This document shows positions 1-10,440 of a DNA stretch of 64,000 nucleotides, piece after piece (the first letter of the stretch is position 1; each line of letters opens with the position of its first letter). The notes under the pieces were generated by a model. The model worked only from the letters and a program-made list of their open reading frames with translations, had not been told where the DNA came from and made no database searches. Position numbers and translations under genes: made by a program. Source of the DNA: Cladocopium goreaui (lineage: Eukaryota; Sar; Dinophyceae; Suessiales; Symbiodiniaceae); NCBI GenBank assembly GCA_947184155.2, contig CAMXCT020000893.1, positions 62,001 through 126,000 of the forward strand. Reading direction: 5' to 3'.

Positions 1-133
1 ACTATAGGTTTGTATCTGTATCTGTATCATGTATATTCATGTATCCGCGTGCATTCTACAATCCCACCCCAGGGTTCGCTTCTGACAGTACAGTAGCATA
101 ACAAGAAGCGTCATGCCCTCGAGCTGTTCATAG

Positions 134-329
134 CTGGGACAAATTTGCCGCAACCTTCAATCGCATCTTTGTCTCCGGAGATGGTGTCCACAATGGCGAC
201 ATCAAGGGAATTGACCTCTGGGAAGCTGTACAAAGCAATGGGAAATGGCGACGCAGAGTGAGTGAGCACGATGCAAAACGCCAAGAGTCGACAGAATTGG
301 AACAGTTTTGTGGAAGTCGCAGGGGCTAG
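134..329 (+). CDS. 3'-terminal exon of an unrecognised host gene
   Basis: Read from an AG acceptor (TTCATAG just before 134), the plus strand encodes WDKFAATFNRIFVSGDGVHN and continues through a charged tail ending CGSRRG and a TAG at 327-329. The composition is that of a normal globular protein, and no other frame here reads as well. The in-frame stop at 99-101 means the exon must begin after it, which fits the acceptor at 133. I do not recognise the family. Its partner exons lie left of the window. It converges tail-to-tail with the minus-strand gene ending at 581. The acceptor is inferred. Confidence 0.5.
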
Positions 330-580
330 GTGCGCCTACTGAATGTATATGATATTTAAATTCCTTCAGTCGGTGCAGGAATAGTTTGGCCAAAGGCACT
401 CCACAGCAATCTCCACCTTTGCTGGTTTGGGGTGTCGCCAGCGACTTTCCTGCAAATTGGAGGGAGCGTAGCAGCGCTGGGATCGTGCTCTTCAAATTAC
501 ATGACTCTTGTCAGCGCGCACGTGTGTGTATACAATGCAAGTGTAGGCCAACTATATAATTCCGAGGAACTCACAAGTTG

Positions 581-1018
581 TCAGAAAATCTGTTGCAGGT
601 CCTTCTTGTGATGATCCAAGGACTTCCGAAGGAAAGCTGCTTCTTGCCGCGCCTGTGAAATATTGCATATTGGTAAACCAAACTTTATAAAAAGGAGGTA
701 TGAGGAAGGTGCTTCTACAGATCCACCTGCTTGTTGTTGATCCTTCTTCCACGTTTACAAGTCCACAAATGAACAGGACTTGCCTGTGAGAAAATCCTAT
801 GAGCATCTGATCTTTCATAATTTATGACTCACGACCTGTCAAACCCTCACATGAGTTTTCTGATGAGCAACAATGATTCACAGAAGTGAATTGTGACTTT
901 TACAGGATTCGGTGTTTTTTTTGCCGCTTCTGCGTCTGATGTTTCTGCTCTCTCGAACCTCCAGCATCTTTGTGTTGTGTTCTTCCTTGAGCTCTCCATG
1001 CCTTGAACCAGCGGTCAT
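581..1018 (-). CDS. C-terminal exons of an unrecognised spliced gene
   Basis: Two exons join cleanly on the minus strand. Exon 783-727 (19 codons, ASPVHLWTCKRGRRINNKQ) follows a TTCTCACAG acceptor and ends CAG before a GTGGAT donor. After a 74-nt intron, exon 652-581 follows TTTCACAG and reads ARQEAAFLRKSLDHHKKDLQ then QIF and a TGA. Both junctions are phase 0. A further exon is likely at 1018-904 (DDRWFKAWRAQGRTQHKDAG and a Lys/Gln-rich continuation, acceptor TTTTTGCAG, donor GTAAAAG), but its phase does not join directly to the 783 exon, so a piece is missing or mis-set. The C-terminus is helical and basic. Function is unknown. Short introns and exons suit a dinoflagellate gene. Confidence 0.5.
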
Positions 1019-1129
1019 CTGCAAAAATCTGTCAACCAAATAAGAATTGATTTATTAAGATATCAGGAACTCAACTAAACCACTCAAAGCACAATCACAA
1101 CGATGCGTACTGATTACTCTAACGAAAAC

Positions 1130-1760
1130 AAACGTAGACCCTAATTACATTAAACCTACGTTTAAACGTAGACCCCGGTGAGCAAATTTGCTGATCCAGG
1201 GTCTATCTTTTCTTGTAAAAACATGTAAAAAAAAACATGCAAGTCAAAAAGTGTGGATAACATAGACCCTTGGGATGACATGAACAACAATGGAAAACTG
1301 GCATAACATAGACCCCACATGTTGCATGCAATTTTAACCTTGTTTTACTCACTAACATGGACCTTAACAACAACTTATAATACCTGTGCAGTAGCATTGC
1401 AAGTAGGGATAACACAGACCCTGGACTGGTATCAGGGTCTATGGTTCCTTGTAATAAAGATTTGGGTGCCTGCAAAACTCAACAATGGGGATAACATAGA
1501 CCCTGGGGATACAATGGACAACAATGGCCAACAATGGACAACTGGCATAATAACATAGACCCCACATGTTGCATGCCAATTTCACCTCCAACTCTGGGGA
1601 TCACATAGACCCTGGGGATACAATGGACAAAATGAAAAAACGAGCAAGACATAGACCCTATAAATTGCATTCTCGCTTTACCACACTAACACAGACCCTG
1701 TCAATAATAACTTTATTTGAATGGACTCCATTCCAGATATGGATCTCATAGACCCTTTTA
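1130..1760. repeat. degenerate TAGACCC-containing repeats
   Basis: The heptamer TAGACCC or its complement recurs here at irregular spacing, usually as AACATAGACCC or AAACGTAGACCC. A larger unit of about 240 bp is visible: the stretch with GACATGAACAACAATGG, ACTGGCATAACATAGACCCC and ACATGTTGCATGC near 1270-1330 returns, diverged, near 1507-1580. Two places fold back (TAGACCC...GGGTCTA at about 1165-1203 and 1411-1441). No convincing gene is seen. The same heptamer occurs in each unit of the neighbouring 483-bp satellite and again at 51.6-51.8 kb. Confidence 0.6.
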
Positions 1761-1902
1761 CCTAGAAGGGGGGAAGAGCAAGAAGAAGGGAAGGAGAAAG
1801 AGGATAAACGGAAGTTAGAGACTTTCACAAGACAAGGGCGTGCTTGTAGAAACAAGCACTTCACTTAACCAATCTATAAACCGCTATTGACAAGTCAACT
1901 GC

Positions 1903-4211
1903 CAACTTGGAGGCGGTTTCCAAACATTCCACACAAGTCCCCAAAGCAAATCATACCCATGTTTGATGAGAATGGTTCCCTATTGTTTAGACCCTGGTGC
2001 TAGATGCATGATCTATCTTCAGACACAACAAAGGATGGTACCATCCAAGATCCCCGTGCAGATTTCAAACCAAAATATCATGTTTTTCTTTTCACACGTC
2101 TCTATTCAAAAAGGCTCTTCTGAGTCATTTTTTGGGCCAACAAAGGGGGTACCCCAGAATGATTTCATGTTTGTGCCCCTTCCAAGGCTTTCCCAGGTCC
2201 AATATTCTTGCAAGACTTTAAAGATGCTAACGGCCACTAACATGGACCCTCAAAACAAAGGTTTTGTGTTCCTTAGCCAAAAAAAGTAGAAACTAACGAT
2301 GCAAAAGCAACAAGAAGGCTCACCTAGACCCTGATGGTAGGGGTGGTGTAGCTTTGGCATGCTGTGGCCAAAGTTTGGAGGCGGTTTCCAAAACATTCCA
2401 CACAAGTCCCCAAAGCAGATCATACCCATGTTTGATGAGAATGGTCCCCTATTGTTTTTATGGTTTACCTAGACCCGGGTGCTAGATGCATGATCTATCT
2501 TCAGCCACAACAAAGGATGGTACCATCCAAGATCCCCGTGCAGATTTCAATCCAAAATATCACGTTTTTCTTTTCACAAGTCTCTATTCAAAAAGGCTCT
2601 TCTGAGTCATTTTTTGGGCCAACAAAGGGGGTACCCCAGAATGATTTCATGTTTGTGCCCCTTCCAAGGTTTTCCCAGGTCCAACATTCTTGCAAGACTT
2701 TAAAGATGCTAACGGCCACTAACATGGACCCTCAAAACAAAGGTTTTGTGTTCCTTAGCCAAAAAAAAGTAGAAACTAACGATGCAAAAGCAACAAGAAG
2801 GCTCACCTAGACCCTGATGGTAGGGGTGGTGTAGCTTTGGCATGCTGTGGCCAAAGTTTGGAGGCGGTTTCCAAAACATTCCACACAAGTCCCCAAAGCA
2901 GATCATACCCATGTTTGATGAGAATGGTTCCCTATTGTTCCCTATTGTTTTCATGGTTTACCTAGACCAGGGTGCTAGATGCATGATCTATCTTCAGCCA
3001 CAACAAAGGATGGTACCATCCAAGATCCCCGTGCAGATTTCAAACCAAAATATCATGCTTTTCTTTTCACACGTCTCTATTCAAAAAGGCTCTTCTGAGT
3101 CATTTTTTGGGCCAACAAAGGGGGTACCCCAGAATGATTTCATGTTTGTGCCCCTTCCAAGGTTTTCCCAGGTCCAATATTCTTGCAAGACTTTAAAGAT
3201 GCTAACGGCCACTAACATGGACCCTCAAAACAAAGGTTTTGTGTTCCTTAGCCAAAAAAAGTAGAAACTAATGATGCAAAAGCAACAAGAAGGCTCACCT
3301 AGACCCTGATGGTAGGGGTGGTGTAGCTTTGGCATGCTGTGGCCAAAGTTTGGAGGCGGTTTCCAAAACATTCCACACAAGTCCCCAAAGCAGATCATAC
3401 CCATGTTTGATGAGAATGGTTCCCTATTGTTTTTATGGTTTACCTAGACCCTGGGTGCTAGATGCATGGTCTATCTTCAGCCACAACAAAGGATGGTACC
3501 ATCCAAGATCCCCGTGCAGATTTCAAACCAAAATATCATGCTTTTCTTTTCACAAGTCTCTATTCAAAAAGGCTCTTCTGAATCATTTTTTGGGCCAACA
3601 AAGGGGGTACCCCAGAATGATTTCATGTTTGTGCCCCTTCCAAGGTTTTCCCAGGTCCAATATTCTTGCAAGACTTTAAAGATGCTAACGGCCACTAACA
3701 TGGACCCTCAAAACAAAGGTTTTGTGTTCCTTAGCCAAAAAAAAAGTAGAAACTAACGATGCAAAAGCAACAAGAAGGCTCACCTAGACCCTGATGGTAG
3801 GGGTGGTGTAGCTTTGGCATGCTATGGCCAAAGTTTGGAGGCGGTTTCCAATCATTCCACACAAGTCCCCAAAGCAGATCATACCCATGTTTGATGAGAA
3901 TGGTTCCCTATTGTTTAGACCCTGGTGCTAGATGCATGGTCTATCTTCAGCCACAAGAAAGGATGGTACCATCCAAGATCCCCGTGCAGATTTCAATCCA
4001 AAATATCACGTTTTTCTTTTCACAAGTCTCTATTCAAAAAGGCTCTTCTGAGTCATCTTTTGGGCCAACAAAGGGGGTACCCCAGAATGATTTCATGTTT
4101 GTGCCCCTTCCAAGGTTTTCCCAGGTCCAATATTCTTGCAAGACTTTAAAGATGCTAACGGCCACTAACATGGACCCTCAAAACAAAGGTTTTGTGTTCC
4201 TTAGCCAAAAA
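1903..4211 (+). repeat. 483-bp satellite array I
   Basis: There are about 4.8 units. The landmark GCTGTGGCCAAAGTTTGGAG falls at 2361, 2844 and 3336, and as GCTATGG at 3821, giving periods of 483, 492 and 485. Each unit contains CCTAGACCCTGATGG, GGAGGCGGTTTCC and ATGGTACCATCCAAGATCCC. Because 483 is divisible by three, a frame of about 116 codons stays open in most units. Differences between units are indels and non-synonymous changes with no sign of constraint, so I treat these frames as non-coding. Confidence 0.9.
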
Positions 4212-4374
4212 CTAGACGACGGATGGCCCGAGAGCGTAGAGGAGCAGGGTCTTCTCTTGTTAGTATGGAGAAATCATATTAAAAAACATTATATTAAAGA
4301 TGTGTCATAGGCAGTCGAGAAGACTAGTAACAAGACAATATAGCACAAGTACAAGACAATAGTTTGCATCGCCA
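4212..4374. other. junction spacer between satellite and minisatellite
   Basis: About 160 bp of single-copy-looking sequence (AGACGACGGATGGCCCGAGA onward) bridges the last satellite unit and the minisatellite. The identical spacer recurs at 21666-21827, so it belongs to the ~17.5-kb duplicated unit. No gene is seen. Confidence 0.6.
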
Positions 4375-5135
4375 ACACTTTTACACACAGAAGCTTTTAC
4401 ACACAGACGCTTTTACACACAAAGGCTTTTACACACAGAAGCTTTTACACACAGCAGCTTTTACACACAAAAGCTTTCACATACAGAAGCTTTTACAGAC
4501 ATACACTTTCACACACAGACCCTTTTACACACAGACGCTTGTACACACGGACGGTTTTACACGCAGACACTTTTACACACAGACGCTTTTACACAGACGC
4601 TTTTACACACAAAGGCTTTTACACACAGAAGCTTTTACACACAGCAGCTTTTACACACAAAAGCTTTCACATACAGAAGCTTTTACAGACATACACTTTC
4701 ACACACAGACCCTTTTACACACAGACGCTTGTACACACGGACGGTTTTACACACAGACACTTTTACACACAGACGCTTTTACACAGACGCTTTTACACAC
4801 AAAGCTTTTACCCACAGAAGCTTTTACCGACAGAAGCTTTTACACACAGACACTTTTACACAGACGCTTTTACACACAGACACTCTTACACACAGACGCT
4901 TTGACACACAGACACTTTTAACAAAGACCCTTTTACACACAGGAGCTTTTACACACAGAAGCTTTTACATGCAAACACTTTTACACACAAAAGCTTTTAC
5001 ACACAGAAGCTTTTACACATAGACACTTTTTCACACAGAAACTTTTACACAGAAGCGTTTTTACACACAATCACTTTTACACAGACATACGCTTTTACAC
5101 ACAGAAGCTTTTACACACAGACGCTTTTACACATA
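4375..5135 (+). repeat. 16-bp minisatellite, copy I
   Basis: Tandem units of CTTTTACACACAGAAG with variable last bases (AGACG, AAAGG, AGCAG) run for about 47 units. A higher-order repeat of exactly 190 bp is visible: the rare variant GTACACACGGACGGTTTTAC occurs at about 4540 and again at 4730. All three plus frames are open for long stretches (16 bp x 3 = 16 codons) and give FYTQKLLHTDAFTHK-type peptides. These are artefacts of the repeat. Confidence 0.9.
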
Positions 5136-5914
5136 GGCCGGTCCATGTTTTCCCAGCAAAGTCATCGTCGTCGTGGCCACCTCAGCAATCCGACGGGGGG
5201 AGTGAATCAAATGATCTGACTCGAAACCAGCATGTATAAACATGTCATGAGGGCTGTGTGCTTTGGGGCCCCCCCAACCAAAGTGGTTTGCCATTTCCCT
5301 CCAAAAAGTATAAACGGGCGGACCTGGCAGGCGGCGAACGTTTTTGGGCTGGGACAAGCACAGTATTACAATATGATATAATTAATGGGATGGCCCTTGT
5401 GCTCCTTTCCATGTGCTTTTTAGGTTTAGGGTCCTGACTCCGGACTGTGACTTGAATTGAAACTCTTATCTTAACATTCATACCATGTATTTGTGCCGTG
5501 TATTGCTCAGACAGCTCTGGTTGCAATACAAGAATCAAAGTTAAACATCAAATAACTAAGCTGCTCACAAAGGTGTTGACTCACGCCGATGCACTACGGT
5601 GAGACAGGATGCACTACGGTGAAACTGAATGTCTCAAGCAAAGATGCGTGCATCAACACGTCTCAGACAGTTCTGGTTGACTCATGCTGATGCACTTCAA
5701 TTTCAAATTCAATGCTCAGACAGTTCTGGTTGCAATACAAGAATCAAAGTTAAACATCAAATAACTAAGCTGCTCACAAAGGTGTTGAGTCAGGCAAAGA
5801 ACCGACCTGGCCCCCCGCCAGGGTGGGGGAACCATCCTATCCCTCAAAATATTATAGGAGCAGGCCAGAATTATATACCTATTATCAAAGTCTGAAGCTA
5901 AGGCCTAAGGCTGT
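5136..5914. other. left flank of the TIR element, with an internal ~90-bp direct repeat
   Basis: No convincing gene. A segment beginning CAGTTCTGGTTGCAATACAAG and ending AAGGTGTTGA occurs twice (about 5510-5580 and 5728-5795). The same flank, with indels, precedes copy B at 22591-23384. It ends CCTAAGGCTGT immediately before the TIR. The last bases AGGCTGTT are the proposed target-site duplication of the element. Confidence 0.6.
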
Positions 5915-5915
5915 T

Positions 5916-6175
5916 TATTAAATTTCACGAGTTCCTGGGATTTTGTGATTTTTAGGGAATATTGGATATCAAGGTCAAGATGCAATATTTGGTGCAGTGT
6001 ACGCGCGCAAGGGTGGCACCAAAAAACTTAAGCGTCATGGTTTGCACGGGTTTGCACTGGATCAGGCTTCCATAAATGGAATTGGCCCAATTAATCGTTC
6101 AGAAAAAATGAAACGGTCGGAAACGGTCGGAAACAGTCGGAAACGGTCGGAAACGGTCGGAAACGGTCCCTGAGC
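5916..6175 (+). repeat. left TIR of copy A
   Basis: This matches the reverse complement of 16877-17113 almost base for base, including GATTTTTAGGGAATATTGGA, GTGCAGTGTACGCGCGCAAG and AAAAAATGAAACGGTCGG. The differences I see are single bases (GGTTTGCACGGG against GGTTGCACGGG, GGCCCAATT against GGTCCAATT). The inner end is a run of GGAAACGGTC units, then CCTGAGCATCCGATATTGAT. In copies B and C that last segment has its mirror on the right side, so the full TIR reaches at least 6200. High identity of the two arms implies a recent insertion or homogenisation. Confidence 0.85.
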
Positions 6176-6506
6176 ATCCGATATTGATTACAATCAATAT
6201 TTTTTTTAAAAAAATATCGATATTGATTTTACTAAAAAATCAAAATAAATATCAATATAAAACTAATGCTTTTGAAGCTTCAAAATCAATATAAAAAGTT
6301 GGACCAAATGCCTCTTTCTATTGATATCCACTTTGATTTTTATACTCATTTTCCTCTATTTTTATATTGATTTTGAAGCCTCCAAAACCAATATTTATAT
6401 TGATTTTGTGGTTGGTTTTTGACATGGTTTTGGAGTCTGGGAATGTGTGCGCTCTGCAGTTTTTGGCTTTCAAGTGAAACAGAATTCTTTAAAATATCTT
6501 CACCAA
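6176..6506. other. subterminal AT-rich zone with ATATTGATTTT repeats
   Basis: Between the TIR and the first hairpin the motif ATATTGATTTT or its complement AAAATCAATAT recurs many times, a pattern mirrored inside the right TIR. Repeated subterminal motifs of this kind often serve as transposase binding sites in TIR elements. That role is inference. No coding sequence is seen. The stretch at 6454-6474 resembles the 3' half of the dinoflagellate spliced leader (TTTTGGCTTTCAAG). Confidence 0.5.
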
Positions 6507-6594
6507 TCCTTGCAAAAGGTTAAGGGTCCTTGAGAAAGGACAGCAATCCTTGCAAAAGGAGTCCTTGGAAAAGGACAGCACTCCTTGCAAAAGG
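6507..6594 (+). repeat. GNRA-hairpin cluster in the 5' leader of gene 1
   Basis: Five units follow one another: ATCCTTGCAAAAGG, GTCCTTGAGAAAGGAC, ATCCTTGCAAAAGGAG, GTCCTTGGAAAAGGAC and CTCCTTGCAAAAGGAT. Each folds as a 4-6 bp stem with a GCAA, GAGA or GGAA tetraloop. The last unit abuts the gene 1 start codon at 6595. Confidence 0.85.
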
Positions 6595-7779
6595 ATGGCC
6601 AGGGGTGGGCCCAATCATAAGGCCAAGGTTTACACTGACCCTTCCTTGCTTCTGCAGGTCTTGGGTCAGAAACCAGAGCTGGTGGCAGACCTTGGCCAGT
6701 ATGAAACAGTCAGCAGGGCAGGGGCAGTAGACCCAGCTGGCTTGGTCAAGGTTGCACCCCTTGTGAAAGGGTTGTTGGCTGTTTGCCCCTCAGCCTCTGT
6801 TGCTCCAGGACCTTTGAGGCAGGCTTTGCTGTCCATGCTTACTTCAATGCCAGAAGTTAACAAGACCAAGTGGAATGGCAGTACCTGGAGCAACTTGAAG
6901 CAAGATAGGTTGGCCACAATCTTCTTCCACATCAGAAAGCTTGCAAGGGACCAAGACCAAATGAGGCTGTGTGCCAGCAAGCTGAATGCAAGTTCCTTTC
7001 TGCAGTTGCAGGAGCTGGTAAAGATGGTCAAGCTGCCTGAAGAAGACCATCAGCCCTTGAAAAAGGGTGAAGAAACCCCCTTGCAAAAGGGTGAGTCCTT
7101 GAAAAAGGATGAGGATGCAGTTTCTCTGGACTCATCAGGCATTCCAAAGATGTTTCTGACACCAGAGAAACAAGAAGAGAAGCATCCAAAAGCCAGCTCT
7201 GCTTCCCATGCCAAATCATTTATGATGAGAAGGGAAGGATCCTTGCAAAAGGAAAAAGGAACTCATGCCTTGCAAAAGGCATTGGGGTATGGCAGCAAGC
7301 CTTGCAAAAGGCCTGCATCCCTTGAAACTAAAGTGGAAGGAACCCTTGCAAAAGGGAAAAGCCAACCCCAAGGGGTGACAAAGTCCCTTGGGAAAGGGAA
7401 GAAAGCCCTTGAGAAAGGGAAGAAAGCCCTTGAAAAAGGGAAGAAAACCCTTGAGAAAGGGAAGAAAGCCCTTGAGAAAGGGAAGAAAGCCCTTGAGAAA
7501 GGGAAGAAAACCCTTGAGGAAGGGCACCAAGGGATGAAAGATGGCCCTTGGTATAATGTGAGGAAGACAAATGCAAAAAAAACCCAAAGGACCTACCTCA
7601 CAGGATGCTTGCAAGAAGGACAAGGGACAAGAAGGATTTTGATTGTAGAAGTCCCAGCTACCTGGAGCTCACAGCATGAATATATCTGTGATGAGATCAT
7701 GAAGTCCTTGAAAAAGGACAAGATTGGCAAAGAGGAAGCCTTGCAAATGAGACAGGTGCTGGTGAACAATTTCCCTTGA
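6595..7779 (+). CDS. element gene 1, unrecognised protein with K/G-rich hairpin-encoded repeats
   Basis: This open frame has 394 codons. I chose the ATG at 6595 (MARGGPNHKAKVYTDPSLLL) because the frame has no earlier ATG and a hairpin cluster sits directly upstream. Residues 1-150 are ordinary and helical (for example WSNLKQDRLATIFFHIRKLA). Residues about 150-310 are dominated by LQKGE, LKKG, LAKG and GKKALEKGKKALEK repeats, each made by one hairpin unit. The C-terminal ~70 residues (TRRILIVEVPATWSSQHEYI) look folded again. There are no motifs I recognise. In copy B the gene (24083-25267) is the same length and almost identical. Both being open suggests constraint or recent duplication. Product function is unknown. 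Confidence 0.6.
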   Translation: MARGGPNHKAKVYTDPSLLLQVLGQKPELVADLGQYETVSRAGAVDPAGLVKVAPLVKGLLAVCPSASVAPGPLRQALLSMLTSMPEVNKTKWNGSTWSNLKQDRLATIFFHIRKLARDQDQMRLCASKLNASSFLQLQELVKMVKLPEEDHQPLKKGEETPLQKGESLKKDEDAVSLDSSGIPKMFLTPEKQEEKHPKASSASHAKSFMMRREGSLQKEKGTHALQKALGYGSKPCKRPASLETKVEGTLAKGKSQPQGVTKSLGKGKKALEKGKKALEKGKKTLEKGKKALEKGKKALEKGKKTLEEGHQGMKDGPWYNVRKTNAKKTQRTYLTGCLQEGQGTRRILIVEVPATWSSQHEYICDEIMKSLKKDKIGKEEALQMRQVLVNNFP

Positions 7780-8001
7780 CCCTTGGACCTTTGAGCCCTT
7801 GGGAAAGGGTAAGCATCCACAAAGAACCCTTGCAAAAGGGCTTTATAGCCCTTGTAAAAGGGCAAGCCCTTGCAAAAGGGAATTTTTGAAGAACCCTTGC
7901 CAAAGGGTGTGGAGAAGAAAGCCCTTGCAAAAGGGTGCATGTATATAGAAAGCAGCCCTTGCAAAAGGGTGTGTACAGAATGCAGCCCTTGCAGGTTGTA
8001 T
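7780..8001 (+). repeat. GNRA-hairpin cluster in the 3' region of gene 1
   Basis: After the TGA there are seven close units (GCCCTTGGGAAAGGG, ACCCTTGCAAAAGGG, GCCCTTGTAAAAGGGC, GCCCTTGCAAAAGGG, ACCCTTGCCAAAGGGT and two further GCAA units). They stop abruptly where AT-rich spacer begins. The distribution suggests they are inside the transcript, probably its 3' UTR. Confidence 0.85.
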
Positions 8002-8660
8002 ATAGGCCAGTTTTAGATAAATGAAGAAATTACAAAAAATGTTAAAAATAAGTAAATAGACAAATTTATTAAAACAACTAAAATAAATATAAATATGTTA
8101 TTATTAAACCAACATATGAAAAAACATGAAGTAAACTCATGAGAACTGTTTGAAAATAGTTTTGAAAAACATGCATATTGACATGTGTATGTATATATAT
8201 ATGTATATGTTTCAATATATATATAATGTGTTTGTTTATTTTCACCTCTAACCTTGCACACCTTTATCTACCTATAGCTATCTATCTTGCCACTACTGTC
8301 CTATACTTGCAACCCTTTAATCTTCTAGATCTGGCTTCCAGTTACCTATATAAATGCCCATATGTGCAAACCTAGCACCACCACACTTCCTTATTTTTCT
8401 CACCAATGAGATATACTTCTTTTCTTGTTTTCTCATACCTTCACCCACCTAAAGCAGTTTTCTATCTTTAACCATTAGTTTGCCTTTTCATGTCTACCAT
8501 TCCTTTCCATGCATATTTCCTGTATTTGCATGATATATAGCTTTTTGTTTAAAACATGTTGCTCCATACCATGCATATACATATTTGTTATATGTGTATA
8601 TTTGCACATGTCTTATCTTTTGTTCCTTTCCCACTTCTTCTTTCCTGTGGTGTTTGTCTC
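8002..8660. other. AT-rich spacer without hairpins
   Basis: A low-complexity AT-rich stretch includes TATATATATGTATATG. It has no hairpin units and no convincing frame. It could be an intron or the intergenic/promoter zone between genes 1 and 2. The copy at 25490-26150 is practically identical. Confidence 0.5.
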
Positions 8661-8666
8661 TACCCT

Positions 8667-8704
8667 GCCCCTTGCAAAAGGGTAGCCCTTGCAAAAGGGT
8701 GTTC
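8667..8704 (+). repeat. two GNRA hairpins upstream of gene 2
   Basis: CCCCTTGCAAAAGGGT and GCCCTTGCAAAAGGGT lie side by side about 110 bp before the first gene 2 ATG, after 650 bp with none. This marks a likely transcribed leader. Confidence 0.8.
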
Positions 8705-8813
8705 CTTGTATTTCCTTTTGTGCCATGTTTGTTGTCCATATGTTTTTGTCTCTTTTCCTATGCTATGCTGCAAACAAAACATGTTTAGTTGTTAAAACAA
8801 GCAAACTAAACAC

Positions 8814-9952
8814 ATGAACATGTCCTGCCTGCAGCCATTTTTGGTTCTGAGCCTAGCAGCTATGAGTAGGAAGAAGGGGAAGGAAGATGTGGACATGGAG
8901 GAGGAGGAGGAAGAAGAGGAGGAGTGGGAGGGGGATGAACCTTGGAGAAATTCCAAGGGAAGGAAGACTGGTGGGGGCACCACCTCTTGGGCTAGGCAAG
9001 CCAGAAGAGCTGCCAAGCAAGCCAAGAGGGTGGTGATGTCCACTGGCAAGCCCCTTGAAAAAGGGGAGGAAGCCCTTGCAAAAGGGAAACCCCTTGAGAA
9101 AGGGAACAAGAACAAAGCCCTTGCAAAAGGGACACCCCTTGAGAAAGGGAAAGCCCTTGCAAAAGGGCAAAATGAAGCCAGGTTCCAGGAGCTGAAGGAC
9201 AAGCTGACTAAGAGCCTCAAAAAGGGGAAGCTTGGTCCCAGGCTGGAAACTGGCACACCCCTTGAGAAAGGGACAGGTGCAAGCAGCAGCAATGCTGCAC
9301 CCCTTAAAAAAGGGAAAAAAAAACCTCTTGAAAAGAGGAGGCAACAGCCCTTGAAAAAGGGCAATTCCTTGAAAAAGGAAATGTTGCCAAAAAGGTGGCA
9401 GTTCTGGAGTCAAAGACTGCCACCAACAAGCAGGCAAAATCCCTTGCAAAAGGGAAGGAGACTGCAGCCCTTGAAAAGGGGTCAGAAAAGAAGCAGTCTC
9501 CTGAAGCCCAATCAGAACCTTTGGCTGTGTTGGTTGATTGGCACCATTGCCTGAAAAATGGTCCCCAGGACACTGTGCTGGTCCAGGACCTGCAGAAGCT
9601 CCTTGACAAAGGAGTGGAGGTGCATGTGCTCTCCTTCTGTGGGGCCAAGCAGGTTCCCAAAGTTGAAAAGGAAATCTGGGACAAGCTCCCAGATCTCATT
9701 GACCAACTTCACTGGTGGGGAACCTGCACCAGTCGCACTGGGGTGGGGGGCAAGGCAGAGTATGCCACAGAGTGGGGCTGCCAGGTGGCCTTTGATGATT
9801 CAAAGGACATCTTGCAAGAGCTGGGCTCATGGGGTGTCAAAACCTATGGCATCCAGACACCCAGAGAGAGCCATGCATGGATGCCAGAAAACTCCAGGTT
9901 TGCATCCTTTGCAGATGCAGTGAAGCAGTTCATCAGGGATTACAATCTTTGA
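8814..9952 (+). pseudogene. element gene 2, HAD-like domain protein, frameshifted in copy A
   Basis: The frame opens at 8814 (a second in-frame ATG at 8862 starts MSRKKGKEDVDM) with an acidic Glu run, then hairpin-encoded LEKG/LAKG repeats. By comparison with copy B (26305-27459) one A is missing in the hairpin CCTCTTGAAAAGAGG at about 9322-9336 (B has CTCTTGAAAAAGAG). The frame is lost there and resumes about 60 bp later in another frame through to TGA at 9950-9952. The C-terminal domain is intact: VLVDWHHCL, VHVLSFCG, GGKAEYA and VAFDDSKDILQE match the order of haloacid dehalogenase motifs I-IV. Motif I has DWH in place of DxD, so catalysis is doubtful. A also lacks nine bases (in frame) that B has near 9590. 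Confidence 0.55.
8828..8851 (+). promoter_or_regulatory. possible spliced-leader relic before gene 2
   Basis: CCTGCAGCCATTTTTGGTTC and the following TGAG resemble the conserved core of the dinoflagellate trans-spliced leader (GTAGCCATTTTGGCTCAAG), with one extra T and several mismatches. It sits 10 bp before the ATG at 8862. Relic leaders arise when trans-spliced mRNA is copied back into the genome. The match is imperfect and could be chance. The same sequence is at 26319-26342. Confidence 0.25.
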
Positions 9953-9961
9953 GACTGCTTC

Positions 9962-10440
9962 CAGCCCTTGCAAAAGGGTGCTCTGCAAAACCCTTGAAAA
10001 AGGGTATGGCTCTCACATGGCAACCCTTGAAAAAGGGTAGGTGTCTAGCCCCAATCCTTGCAAAAGGATAACCCTTGAAAAAGGGTAAGTGTCCCCACCC
10101 CCAAGGATAACCCTTGAAAAAGGGTAGGTGACTGGCCCCAATCCTTGCAAAAGGATACCCCTTGAAAAAGGGATGTCCCACCCCAAGCCTTGCAAAAGGA
10201 TACCCCTTGAAAAAGGGACAGTGTCTCACCCCAACCCTTGCAAAAGGATAATCCTTGCAAAAGGATCAAATAAGAGCAACCCTTGCAAAAGGGTCATGTG
10301 GCTCAGGTCTACACACAGCATTTGCAATAACAAATGCATGTATTTACACACACATACATATACAATATAACATTGTGTGTTTCTGTTTGTTGTGTGCTAA
10401 CCTGAGCCATAGCCCAGCCCTTGCAAAAGGGTCACTTGTA
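9962..10440 (+). repeat. GNRA-hairpin cluster in the 3' region of gene 2
   Basis: About 14 units follow the gene 2 stop, with GCAA and GAAA loops alternating: GCCCTTGCAAAAGGGT, ACCCTTGAAAAAGGGT, ATCCTTGCAAAAGGAT, CCCCTTGAAAAAGGG and others. Two more isolated units lie at about 10749 and 10782. Stem ends change together (ACCC with GGGT, ATCC with GGAT). Some pairs are broken in one copy but restored in the other: ACCCTTGCAAAAGGAT near 10237 is ATCCTTGCAAAAGGAT in copy B. Confidence 0.85.

Noticed and set aside
1963-4310. Repeated open frames of 74-163 codons in the 483-bp satellites (also at 18.5-21.7, 43.6-46.3 and 49.4-51.6 kb)
   Set aside because: They exist because the unit length is near a multiple of three. 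Changes between units are non-synonymous and frame-breaking without bias, and no domain is recognisable.
4364-5022. Long frames encoding FYTQKLLHTDAFTHK repeats (also 21817-22672)
   Set aside because: All three frames of a stop-free 16-bp repeat are open; pure low complexity.
5629-5895. Plus-strand frame of about 88 codons (LRQFWLTHADALQFQIQCSD)
   Set aside because: It spans the internal 90-bp direct repeat of the flank and has no recognisable features. Identical in B only through duplication.
6507-10440. Bacterial REP elements or intrinsic terminators
   Set aside because: There is no U-tract after the stems, units lie within genes, and nothing else suggests bacterial DNA.
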